From positions 1 to 26,467 of IMG/VR virus record IMGVR_UViG_3300009428_000057: DNA of 26,467 nucleotides; one strand, written 5' to 3'. Numbering within the stretch: position 1 is the first letter of the stretch; the number at the start of each line of letters is the position of its first letter. Shown in pieces: positions 19,063 to 24,685 of the stretch. The notes beneath the pieces are model-generated. The model was not told where the DNA came from, did not search any database, and saw only the letters and a program-made list of their open reading frames with translations. Source of the stretch: a virus. The position numbers and the translations under genes were made by a program.

Positions 19063-19084
19063 GAACTAAATGAAAGAAAGCTAA

Positions 19085-19324
19085 ATGAAGCTAGATATCG
19101 AACAGCTAGTAGAGGATCTCGGTGGTTGCAGAGAGATCAGCGATAAACTTAGTATCAAGAAATCAATACCTTATGGATGGCTCCGACGAGACTTCCTAAG
19201 TTCGGATTATTTGAGCCTCATCAAGAAGGCGTACCCATCAATAAAAATCGATGCCTACTTTACAAAGAAAGAGGAGATAAAGAAACATGGACAAAAAGGA
19301 TATGCTGTTAAACGCGGCACTTGA
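19085..19324 (+). CDS. Cro-like helix-turn-helix regulator
   Basis: The 79-residue protein has a compact helical DNA-binding pattern: L-V-E-D-L-G-G-C-R-E-I-S-D-K-L followed by P-Y-G-W-L-R-R-D-F-L, like Cro/YdaS-type phage regulators in which a W-x-x-R recognition helix follows the conserved Gly turn. It is the first gene rightward from the overlapping promoters and so fits an early switch protein that represses one or both. Its last 38 bp overlap the primase gene in another frame, tying its expression to replication. The ribosome-binding site is a weak purine run. The repressor versus Cro role cannot be told from sequence. Confidence 0.7.
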   Translation: MKLDIEQLVEDLGGCREISDKLSIKKSIPYGWLRRDFLSSDYLSLIKKAYPSIKIDAYFTKKEEIKKHGQKGYAVKRGT

Positions 19325-21239
19325 GTACCTCGACCGAGGCTGGCTACCAATACCCATAAGAGAGGGAGAGAAAGCGCCTTCAATAAAATGGGGTCATTAC
19401 GTTGACAACTCTGTTTTGCCCAGCGAAGACGAAGTGATAAACTGGTGGACAAAATGGCCTGATGCAAAAATAGCATTGGTTACGTCACGCCTAACCAACT
19501 TAGTAGTCGTGGACTGTGATAGCACAGAGGCAATGAAACAAGCCGCCGATCTGGGCATAACCCACACACCGATAGCGGTGAAGACTAAGCGAGGCCACCA
19601 CTTCTATTTTGAACACGGAGATTTTGACTGGCACAAAAATGCAGTGGGCAGTAGCGCCAATGGTGTAGACTGGCCCAAGGTTGACGGATTAGATTTTCGT
19701 GGAAGCAAGGGCTACGTGATCGCACCGCCTTCGAATAATTACGAGTGGAAGATCGGCGTGGGCGCAGACGTAGACGACATGCCACAGTGGTTGCCGCAAA
19801 AGTTTACGCAATCGAATGTAGTGAGCATTGACCCGAACAAACAATTTATCTTCGAGGGAACTGACCTCTCTATGTTCAAGCCCAACACCATCTGGGAAGA
19901 AACGCAGGAAAAGGTTGACGCTCTCGGCCATAAGCTACCGGATGGTGGCGAGAACGGTAGGGATCATCGCCTGTGGTTGTGCATCTCGGAAGCTGCCGCG
20001 CAGAAAGAAGGTGTTAAAGGTCTTAGAGGTGACGAACTATTCAACAACGCCTGTCTGTTTATGGACACGTTCTTCCAGAACAACATTGACCATCAAAAAG
20101 TATGGCAGATGTGCGAGCGTGTTTCAGCAACGGATGATCGTAACCACCCAGATGTTGAGCCAGCAGTTCAGAAGGATGATGTGCCGACCACGAAAAGCAT
20201 CAAGCCTATCACGACAGGAGACATCGACAGACTTTCGGCAGAGGATGGTCAGAAAGAATTCTTCATTGAACCTTGGCTGGTCAAGTCAGGCACAATTGTA
20301 CAAGTCCACGGCTTTTCTGGACACGGCAAGTCGATGATAACTAGACACGCCTTGTACGCAGCCGCCGCAGGCCAGCGCAAGTTTGGGCCTTGGGACATCA
20401 ACGCTCGTCCGAGGGTGTTGTATCTTGACCACGAAAACTCTCGCAGCAACGTGATCTCTTTTCTATCCCAAGCGAAGAAAATGTACGGTGACGCAGGAGA
20501 AAACTTTATGCTCTGGTGTCCGTTCGATGATAGCGAGGATATGAACCTAAAGACCAAGGCTGGCGTGAGCAAGATGCAGGATTGGATCAACGAATGTAAG
20601 CCAGATGTAGTCGTGATCGACACGATAAGGTCGGCCTATCTCGGACTGTCTGAGAACAATTCGGAAGAGTGGTCGCTCATAAATTCGATGGCTATGCAGC
20701 TACGGAACAATCGGATCAGCGTAGTCATGTTGCATCATAGTAATAAGCCGCAAGAAGGTACTGTCTCTGGGCGTGAAGCTGGATCGTCCAACCAGTTATC
20801 TGCGCTCGAAACCCAGATAAAAATTACGCAAGTATTTGCTGACGAAGAGACAGCGCAAGTCCGTGCCGCTATCCACAGCCCTGACCTCTGGGAAAATCTA
20901 GGCCGAGGTCTGGAGACAGGCGAACGTTTGCAGATGGTAATCGAAGCTCGCTACGGAAAGACGAGAGAGTGGACGGACGTACATGAGCCTGTGCATCAGA
21001 TTGGATTTGCATCGAACGATGCCGAAGACATGCGAGTGGTGGCCCAGAAGTCAACGAAACAACGGGTTACTGGTTGGGCTGATGAGTGGGAAGACGCCCA
21101 AGGCAAAATGCGCCCAGCGCTTACGGATGCAGAGATCCAAGATAGGATAGGTGGGGTCAAACCTCTCAGCGTAATCAAAAAGTGGACGATGCCGATACGT
21201 TCGCTCAAGCACGTCCAAGGATTACTAGCTTCGAAATAA
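19287..21239 (+). CDS. Primase-polymerase fused to RepA-like helicase ATPase
   Basis: The protein has 650 residues. The N-terminal domain (1-170) is a bifunctional primase/polymerase: V-V-D76-C-D78 metal site, R-G-H-H105-F-Y-F, and D136-F-R138-G-S-K-G-Y-V-I-A-P-P-S. The C-terminal half is a RecA-fold ATPase with Walker A G342-F-S-G-H-G-K-S349 and Walker B V-V-V-I-D445-T, then M-L-H-H-S-N-K as in RepA/AAA_25 helicases. It would prime and unwind phage DNA at the origin. The start at 19287 is supported by AGGAG nine bases upstream, inside the Cro-like gene. No DNA polymerase is visible in the window, so elongation may rely on the host or on genes outside. Its TAA is immediately followed by the terminator of a minus-strand RNA. 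Confidence 0.9.
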   Translation: MDKKDMLLNAALEYLDRGWLPIPIREGEKAPSIKWGHYVDNSVLPSEDEVINWWTKWPDAKIALVTSRLTNLVVVDCDSTEAMKQAADLGITHTPIAVKTKRGHHFYFEHGDFDWHKNAVGSSANGVDWPKVDGLDFRGSKGYVIAPPSNNYEWKIGVGADVDDMPQWLPQKFTQSNVVSIDPNKQFIFEGTDLSMFKPNTIWEETQEKVDALGHKLPDGGENGRDHRLWLCISEAAAQKEGVKGLRGDELFNNACLFMDTFFQNNIDHQKVWQMCERVSATDDRNHPDVEPAVQKDDVPTTKSIKPITTGDIDRLSAEDGQKEFFIEPWLVKSGTIVQVHGFSGHGKSMITRHALYAAAAGQRKFGPWDINARPRVLYLDHENSRSNVISFLSQAKKMYGDAGENFMLWCPFDDSEDMNLKTKAGVSKMQDWINECKPDVVVIDTIRSAYLGLSENNSEEWSLINSMAMQLRNNRISVVMLHHSNKPQEGTVSGREAGSSNQLSALETQIKITQVFADEETAQVRAAIHSPDLWENLGRGLETGERLQMVIEARYGKTREWTDVHEPVHQIGFASNDAEDMRVVAQKSTKQRVTGWADEWEDAQGKMRPALTDAEIQDRIGGVKPLSVIKKWTMPIRSLKHVQGLLASK

Positions 21240-21286
21240 AAAAAGCCGACTACTAGGTGGGAGGAAACAAAACCTTTGTAGTCGGC
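21238..21286 (-). terminator. Intrinsic terminator of the minus-strand RNA
   Basis: Read on the minus strand, GCCGACTAC (21286-21278) pairs perfectly with GTAGTCGGC (21253-21245), and seven T follow at 21244-21238. Inside, AGGT/ACCT (bases 72-75 and 55-58 of the 21200 block) can extend the helix and leave a 13-base loop. The plus strand has no T-run after the stem, so the signal is directional. It overlaps the primase stop codon. Confidence 0.8.
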
Positions 21287-21423
21287 CAGTTACCACAATG
21301 GAATTGTGGCAGGGAGAAAGAAAACAACCGGACGAAATCGCGGCTTACGCTGATCGTTAAACGATCTACTTTGGCTAAACTCCTAAAGAGTTTCGCCATT
21401 AAGCTCTGAATTCGCTTAATCGC
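21238..21423 (-). ncRNA. Putative novel structured small RNA, about 186 nt
   Basis: A consensus-like promoter (TTGACT, 17 bp, TAAAAT) predicts a start near 21423 and a strong intrinsic terminator ends it at 21238. Between them, in transcript order, lie: hairpin ATTAAGC/GCTTAAT (21420-21414 with 21404-21398); hairpin GGC-AAACTC/GAGTTT-GCC with one mismatch (21397-21373); perfect hairpin GATCGT-TTA-ACGATC (21366-21352); a pyrimidine-rich single strand; hairpin CCACAAT-TCC-ATTGTGG (21309-21293); then the terminator hairpin. No ORF of note lies within. C/U-rich CTCCCTG and CCTCCC segments, the second in the terminator loop, could pair with ribosome-binding sites. The known RNA families I considered do not fit. 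An oop-like RNA, a replication primer or a trans-acting RNA are possible roles. Confidence 0.62.
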
Positions 21424-21433
21424 ACCGCGATTT
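21335..21433. other. Cloverleaf-like four-stem fold (DNA or plus-strand RNA)
   Basis: AAATCGCGG (21335-21343) pairs perfectly with CCGCGATTT (21425-21433), closing a multiloop that holds the three consecutive hairpins at 21352-21366, 21373-21397 and 21398-21420. This closing stem includes part of the minus-strand -10 box, so it would form in DNA or in a plus-strand readthrough transcript rather than in the minus-strand RNA. It resembles a tRNA outline but has no T-loop and the wrong arm lengths. An origin structure is one possibility. Confidence 0.5.
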
Positions 21434-21458
21434 TAGGCTTGCTTGTCAGAAAAGTCAA
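21430..21458 (-). promoter_or_regulatory. Strong sigma70-type promoter of the minus-strand RNA
   Basis: On the minus strand TTGACT (21458-21453) and TAAAAT (21435-21430) are separated by exactly 17 bp. Five of six bases match the consensus in each box. The predicted start is the G at about 21423. It reads toward the primase gene end, with no protein gene downstream. Confidence 0.72.
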
Positions 21459-21467
21459 CCCGAAAGT

Positions 21468-21485
21468 CTAATATTAGTTTGCTAA
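21468..21485. promoter_or_regulatory. Palindromes between back-to-back promoters
   Basis: CTAATATTAG (21468-21477) is a perfect 10-bp palindrome and overlaps a second inverted pair TTAG-TTTG-CTAA (21474-21485). Both lie in the AT-rich gap between the leftward RNA promoter and the rightward promoter. They are a possible operator controlling both. Confidence 0.35.
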
Positions 21486-21509
21486 TTTATTATGTTAGTT
21501 GTATATAAT
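21479..21509 (+). promoter_or_regulatory. Probable promoter for the HTH/nuclease/lysis genes
   Basis: A perfect TATAAT -10 lies at 21504-21509. The best -35, TTGCTA at 21479-21484, has a long 19-bp spacer, so an activator may help. Transcription would start near 21516, about 25 bases before the ATG at 21541. Confidence 0.45.
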
Positions 21510-21540
21510 CGCCCATCGGATACAACATCTAGGAGGCCAG

Positions 21541-21882
21541 ATGGGTAGACGGCTAAGTTTGTCGCAAGACGACATCAACTGGCTTACAGACAACCATGAA
21601 AGACTTTCTCTACGAGCGTTAGCAAGTGAGTTTAGCTGCTGCGTAGACACAATCAAGCGCATACTTATGAGACACGAGTTACGACATTTCGAGGGCGCAA
21701 AGTACCAGTTTAAAATACCAGAGAAAACTTGGGGTCGCGCATGTATAAAGTGCGGCTGCGAAAAACCTCGTCCGAAATTTCAGTACAAGTGCATTCAATG
21801 CACTACGCGTGACAGCCTGTGTCGCGTTCGTAACGATGAGCCGAAGCCAATCTCACTAGCAAACTTAGAAGGTATCGTATGA
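21541..21882 (+). CDS. Small HTH plus zinc-ribbon DNA-binding protein
   Basis: The ATG at 21541 follows a strong AGGAGG (21531-21536). An upstream in-frame TTG at 21499 lies inside the promoter and was rejected. In the 113 residues, positions 8-50 form a helix-turn-helix typical of phage regulators or terminase-small-subunit-like proteins (L-R-A-L-A-S-E-F-S-C-C-V-D-T-I-K-R). C68-x2-C71 and C84-x2-C87 form a zinc-ribbon-like knuckle. It is the first gene after the structured RNA locus, and its stop overlaps the next start (ATGA). A transcription regulator of the late or lysis genes is the simplest reading. A specific family is not recognised. Confidence 0.65.
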   Translation: MGRRLSLSQDDINWLTDNHERLSLRALASEFSCCVDTIKRILMRHELRHFEGAKYQFKIPEKTWGRACIKCGCEKPRPKFQYKCIQCTTRDSLCRVRNDEPKPISLANLEGIV

Positions 21883-22283
21883 CTACTCCTCAAAAAAACA
21901 AAGGCGACAACTATGAACGCGAACTCGCAAAGTTTCTTAACGAAACAGTTTATGGGCAAGATGTCTGTGCGAGGGCGCCTTTATCGGGCGGCGGCACTAT
22001 TGGGCAAAGCGGCGGTGCGGATTTAATCAACACCGAAGGCTTGTTCGTAGAGGCCAAGCGCGTCGAGCGTCTTAACTTTCGTGATGCAGTCGCACAGTCG
22101 GAGCGCAATATGGGCAAGAGAAAGCTCAAGGAAACTCCCATCGTAATCACGCGCCGTAATCGCGAAACGATGGAGAATAGTCTGTGCGTCCTTAGACTTA
22201 AAGACTTCATAGAATTCTATCGGGCATGGCTACAGAGTAACGGATCATCCCCTTTGCGGGGGATGACCGCGAGGGACGACTAG
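21879..22283 (+). CDS. Holliday-junction-resolvase-like PD-(D/E)XK endonuclease
   Basis: The protein has 134 residues. The pattern G9-D-N-Y-E13-R-E-L-A-K-F-L, then G-G-G-T-I-G-Q-S-G-G-A-D48-L, then V-E58-A-K60-R matches the catalytic layout of small Hjc/VRR-like PD-(D/E)XK nucleases: Glu in helix one, Asp, then E-x-K. Phages use such enzymes to cut branched DNA before packaging or during recombination. It overlaps the HTH/zinc-ribbon gene by 4 bp, with AGAAGG as ribosome-binding site. The last 20 codons contain a strong hairpin in the DNA. The substrate is inferred from the fold only. Confidence 0.75.
   Translation: MTTPQKNKGDNYERELAKFLNETVYGQDVCARAPLSGGGTIGQSGGADLINTEGLFVEAKRVERLNFRDAVAQSERNMGKRKLKETPIVITRRNRETMENSLCVLRLKDFIEFYRAWLQSNGSSPLRGMTARDD
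22245..22266. other. GC-rich hairpin inside the 3' end of the resolvase-like gene
   Basis: TCATCCCC (22245-22252) pairs perfectly with GGGGATGA (22259-22266) across a six-base loop. It has no following T-run on either strand, so it is not a classical terminator. It may stabilise or process the mRNA ahead of the 80-bp gap before the next gene. Confidence 0.45.
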
Positions 22284-22363
22284 CGAATGATCGATGATTA
22301 GACTGTAGCAGACACTCTTAAAATAACTCTCATAACGACCTAACATTATGGGAGATACCAGTT

Positions 22364-22591
22364 GTGCTAGACCACATTAACGAGATCATGCGCTGGATAG
22401 TTGCGCCCACCGCCGCATTTGTCTGGTTCATTTACATGCGCCAACAAAAAAATAATACGGACATCGCCGTAATTAAAAGCGAGCTATCTTCGTACCGCCT
22501 GTCAAACGACAGGGAGATAAAGGAGATGCGAGAAACTGTCCGTGCGATCTTTATGAAGCTCGACAGCATAGAGCAATCCCTGCGCAAGTGA
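22364..22591 (+). CDS. Small membrane protein with coiled-coil tail (possible holin-like or DUF2730-like)
   Basis: This 75-residue protein starts at GTG, with GGGAGA upstream. Residues about 10-26 (M-R-W-I-V-A-P-T-A-A-F-V-W-F-I-Y-M) form one membrane helix. The rest is a charged helix ending I-F-M-K-L-D-S-I-E-Q-S-L, a likely coiled coil in the cytoplasm. It lies two genes before the amidase, so a holin or another lysis-associated membrane protein is possible. A single N-terminal helix with a coiled coil also fits DUF2730-type phage proteins. An 80-bp gap precedes it. Its stop overlaps the next gene's GTG by 4 bp. Confidence 0.6.
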   Translation: MLDHINEIMRWIVAPTAAFVWFIYMRQQKNNTDIAVIKSELSSYRLSNDREIKEMRETVRAIFMKLDSIEQSLRK

Positions 22592-22971
22592 ACAGGCGCA
22601 TATACATCGGACGTCAGGGCGAGCTATTAGCCGCAAGCATCCTCGAAAGCTACGACATACGAACGTGCCATGTAGACATTGCCCGCGATGACCTCTGGGC
22701 TAAAGCACCTTCGAACAAATTCTTTTCCGTCCAGGTTAAGACTGCTTCGTATCCGAGTATCAACTCTGCACATCACACTATAGCTAAGTATAATTTCAGT
22801 CTGCACAAGAACCAAAATTACACTGGTGTTTTCTTATTCGTAGCACTCGACCTCAAACTGATCTTGGGCAGGAGTGGGACGACCGTATCTACCAAGACGA
22901 TTAAACTAAATCCAATCGAATTTACGAAGCAAGCTCAAGATCAAACAATCCGCGAGGCATTCGAACTATGA
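22588..22971 (+). CDS. PD-(D/E)XK endonuclease-like protein (PDDEXK_5-type)
   Basis: The 127-residue protein starts at GTG in a GTGA overlap with the upstream stop. The order G8-R-Q-G-E12-L-L-A-A, D34-D35-L-W-A, then V48-Q49-V-K51-T is the signature of the small PD-(D/E)XK family in which E-x-K is replaced by Q-x-K. Members are predicted DNA endonucleases, some linked to introns or host-DNA degradation. It sits between a membrane protein and the amidase and overlaps the latter by 4 bp, an odd place for a nuclease. It may be co-expressed late. Its biological target is unknown. Confidence 0.7.
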   Translation: MNRRIYIGRQGELLAASILESYDIRTCHVDIARDDLWAKAPSNKFFSVQVKTASYPSINSAHHTIAKYNFSLHKNQNYTGVFLFVALDLKLILGRSGTTVSTKTIKLNPIEFTKQAQDQTIREAFEL

Positions 22972-23633
22972 GAAAGATTAAACGCATTATCATCCACTGC
23001 TCGGCAACACGCCCAGAGTGGATGGAAGATACCACATTAGACGAGAGCATAGCAGAAATAAAACGCTGGCATTTAGACAGAGACTTTTCAGACATAGGTT
23101 ATCATCTGGTCATTTCCCAAAGCGGATTGGTTGGTGAGGGTCGCCCTATCGAAATCGCTGGCGCCCATTCCAAAGGTCAAAATTCTGATAGTATTGGCAT
23201 CTGCTTACTCGGCGGCTTCGGCGGCGATTCTACCGACCGCGCACTTGAACACTTCACTGCCTCACAGCTTCAATCTCTCTGGGAATTGATAGCCGAACTG
23301 AAAAAAGAACACGGCAAGCACATCACCGTCCACGGACATAACGAGTTCAGTTCCAAGGCATGCCCCTCATTCAACGTAGCGCGATGGATGGCTGGGCAAA
23401 CAATCACCGAAACAAACGCTCACAAACCCATCCGTAAAAATCCTGTGCAATCCAAAACCGTAAAGGCATCCGCCGTATCCGTAGCCGCATCGGCTGGTTC
23501 GGCAGCATCCGTACTCGGCGGCATGGATCAGTACGCACAATACTTAATCCTTGGCTTCTGCGGCCTGACTATTTTGCTTGGCATCTACATAATGCGCGAG
23601 CGAGTTAAGTCTTGGGCAGAGGGTTGGAGATAA
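22968..23633 (+). CDS. Endolysin: N-acetylmuramoyl-L-alanine amidase with C-terminal membrane segment
   Basis: The protein has 221 residues. Residues 1-145 are an Amidase_2 domain. H10, H124 and C132 match the zinc ligands of T7 lysozyme, and Y45 and K130 match its catalytic residues (K-x-C spacing identical). It would cut the amide between muramic acid and the stem peptide. After a linker (145-170), A-S-A-V-S-V-A-A-S-A-G-S-A is weakly hydrophobic, and L-I-L-G-F-C-G-L-T-I-L-L-G-I-Y-I-M near residue 195-211 is a clear membrane helix followed by a basic tail. Such a C-terminal anchor is absent from T7 lysozyme. It may hold the enzyme at the inner membrane or act as a built-in holin-like segment. 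It overlaps the upstream gene by 4 bp and spanins follow. Confidence 0.88.
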   Translation: MRKIKRIIIHCSATRPEWMEDTTLDESIAEIKRWHLDRDFSDIGYHLVISQSGLVGEGRPIEIAGAHSKGQNSDSIGICLLGGFGGDSTDRALEHFTASQLQSLWELIAELKKEHGKHITVHGHNEFSSKACPSFNVARWMAGQTITETNAHKPIRKNPVQSKTVKASAVSVAASAGSAASVLGGMDQYAQYLILGFCGLTILLGIYIMRERVKSWAEGWR

Positions 23634-23636
23634 AAC

Positions 23637-23864
23637 ATGGCACGGATACAACTTTACGCGCTTATCTGCGCGGCCTTCGTACTCGGCGTTCTTGGAATTT
23701 ATTCCTCTGGTATCGCACGAGGCCAAGATAAAATTAAACGTAAACTAGATAAAAAGCTGATCGACAACATGCGAACAGCAAAGGATGTAGACGATGAAAT
23801 ATCTGAGCTTAACGATACTTACCTCGCTCATCGCGCTAACAAGTGGCTGCGGCGCGACGATTAG
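23637..23864 (+). CDS. Rz-like inner-membrane spanin
   Basis: This 75-residue protein has an N-terminal membrane helix (about residues 5-24, L-Y-A-L-I-C-A-A-F-V-L-G-V-L-G-I-Y) and a charged helical periplasmic part (K-I-K-R-K-L-D-K-K-L-I-D-N). GGAG seven bases before the ATG supports the start. It follows the amidase by three bases. A lipoprotein gene begins inside it in another frame (71-bp overlap), the classic Rz/Rz1 design. It is shorter than lambda Rz (153 residues), so the reach across the periplasm would depend mostly on its partner or on a different complex. Confidence 0.7.
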   Translation: MARIQLYALICAAFVLGVLGIYSSGIARGQDKIKRKLDKKLIDNMRTAKDVDDEISELNDTYLAHRANKWLRRDD

Positions 23865-24006
23865 TGGCGACACTTACTGCGACATCGCTTCACCAATCTA
23901 CTTCAACGGGCCTGAAGGCATCGACATGTTGATGCGTGAGGACAAAGAACTCCTCATCGACGTAATGGTTCACAACGAAACACACGAAAGGATTTGTGGT
24001 GGTTGA
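23794..24006 (+). CDS. Rz1-like outer-membrane lipoprotein spanin
   Basis: The 70-residue protein has a short signal peptide, M-K-Y-L-S-L-T-I-L-T-S-L-I-A-L-T-S-G-C19, with C19 as the likely lipidated cysteine. The mature part has two further Cys and ends H-N-E-T-H-E-R-I-C-G-G, resembling the S/T-D...C-D...P-I...H-N-E-x-W...C pattern of Rz1-like spanins. AAAGGA eight bases before the ATG supports translation within the Rz-like gene. With the inner-membrane partner it would fuse or disrupt the outer membrane after endolysin action, which implies a Gram-negative host. Confidence 0.75.
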   Translation: MKYLSLTILTSLIALTSGCGATISGDTYCDIASPIYFNGPEGIDMLMREDKELLIDVMVHNETHERICGG

Positions 24007-24008
24007 TT

Positions 24009-24206
24009 ATGTGGCTGATCGTTTTCCTAATGTTCGACGGCTTTGGGCAATTCAAAGTAGCTAGTGACCAAAAGGTTTACGCCAACTGGGGCTTGTGTAA
24101 CGACGCACGGATACAAATTCATAAAGAATTGGAGCGTATAAAGCCAAGCCCCAACGCCGTAGTCTTCTCCACCTGTTCAGACGTGGACGGGCAAGAGAAC
24201 GCTTAG
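24009..24206 (+). CDS. Small membrane/secreted protein of unknown function
   Basis: The start is uncertain. I chose ATG 24009. TTG codons at 23994 and 24003 are in frame, and 24003 has AAAGGA at a suitable distance. From the ATG it has 65 residues: a hydrophobic N-terminus (M-W-L-I-V-F-L-M-F-D-G-F), then a soluble part with two Cys (G-L-C-N-D-A-R and S-T-C-S-D) likely in the periplasm. It follows the spanin genes without a gap and may be part of lysis or superinfection control. The family is not recognised. Its stop overlaps that of the convergent gene. Confidence 0.55.
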   Translation: MWLIVFLMFDGFGQFKVASDQKVYANWGLCNDARIQIHKELERIKPSPNAVVFSTCSDVDGQENA

Positions 24207-24481
24207 ACGAAACTCATCGACGTAAGGTCAGCCTTTCTTTTTTCATCTTCCAAAGTTTCTATTAATTGTGACAACTCCAATCCGACTTCACACAACTTTA
24301 TGTTATCGCTCCTCAACTGAACGACCGCCATGAGTATCGGCTTCACCATTTGGGCTGTGAGTATCATGTCCACCCTTTTGCCTCTTTTTAGTGCTGCTTC
24401 TACTACATCTATGTATTCGTCTGTCTCTTCACATATAGAGAAAGAGTTTTTTTCTACATTCTTATTTTCTATGTTGACCAA
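24203..24481 (-). CDS. Hypothetical protein, divergent from the LuxR-type gene
   Basis: The protein has 92 residues. The TTG start at 24481 is chosen because AGGAG lies eight bases upstream, and an ATG does not fit. The protein is acidic, helical and has no membrane segment or motif that I recognise. A central K-R-G-K-R and a Leu-rich second half might form a helix pair. It is the only leftward gene in the right part. It faces away from the LuxR-type regulator across a 204-bp gap and ends tail to tail with the preceding gene (stops share bases 24204-24205). Its isolated orientation suggests a gene expressed in a different state, for instance from the prophage. That is inference. Confidence 0.6.
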   Translation of the reverse strand: MVNIENKNVEKNSFSICEETDEYIDVVEAALKRGKRVDMILTAQMVKPILMAVVQLRSDNIKLCEVGLELSQLIETLEDEKRKADLTSMSFV

Positions 24482-24685
24482 CTCTTAACTCCTATTAAAG
24501 TATTTAGTCATCTACCTACTAAGCAGTAAAAACCTTCTAGGTTACTCAAAAGACTACAAAAAGTTTATATCTGCGGCAACTAAAAAAAAACTTGGAGAAA
24601 TATATTGACAAATAGATTGCGGATAGGCAACTTAAGTAGTGCTCACCAACCGGTAGGTAAAAACTTAAACAACGAGGAAACAACT
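24482..24685. promoter_or_regulatory. Divergent intergenic control region
   Basis: This AT-rich 204-bp gap lies between two divergent genes. Visible items: an exact -35 consensus TTGACA at 24605-24610, plus strand, without a matching -10 at 16-18 bp (CAACTT lies there); the inverted repeat AACCT-TCT-AGGTT at 24531-24543; and a duplicated TGCGG...GCAACT motif near 24573 and 24618. A poor -10 with a perfect -35 would fit an activated promoter, but no start site can be fixed. Confidence 0.4.

Larger units (their letters stand above)
18992..19070. promoter_or_regulatory. Inverted repeats in the switch region (candidate operators)
   Basis: Three inverted pairs lie across the two promoters: AGTTTGAA (18992-18999) with TTCAAACT (19018-19025); ACTGTCT (19023-19029) with AGACAGT (19053-19059); TTTAGTT (19029-19035) with AACTAAA (19064-19070). 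They bracket the -10 and -35 boxes, where a Cro-like dimer could act. The pairs are seen in the sequence. Binding by the adjacent Cro-like protein is inferred. Confidence 0.5.

Noticed and set aside
21335-21433. tRNA-like cloverleaf
   Set aside because: The arms have 6, 9-10 and 7 bp with 3-, 5- and 9-base loops. No GTTCRA T-loop or proper acceptor exists on either strand, so it is not called a tRNA.
21499-21540. TTG start extending the HTH/zinc-ribbon gene
   Set aside because: It lies inside the predicted promoter, while the ATG at 21541 has AGGAGG at ideal distance.
24224-24245. Terminator for the lysis genes
   Set aside because: AAGG-TCAG-CCTT is followed by a T-rich stretch, but a 4-bp stem is too weak to call.
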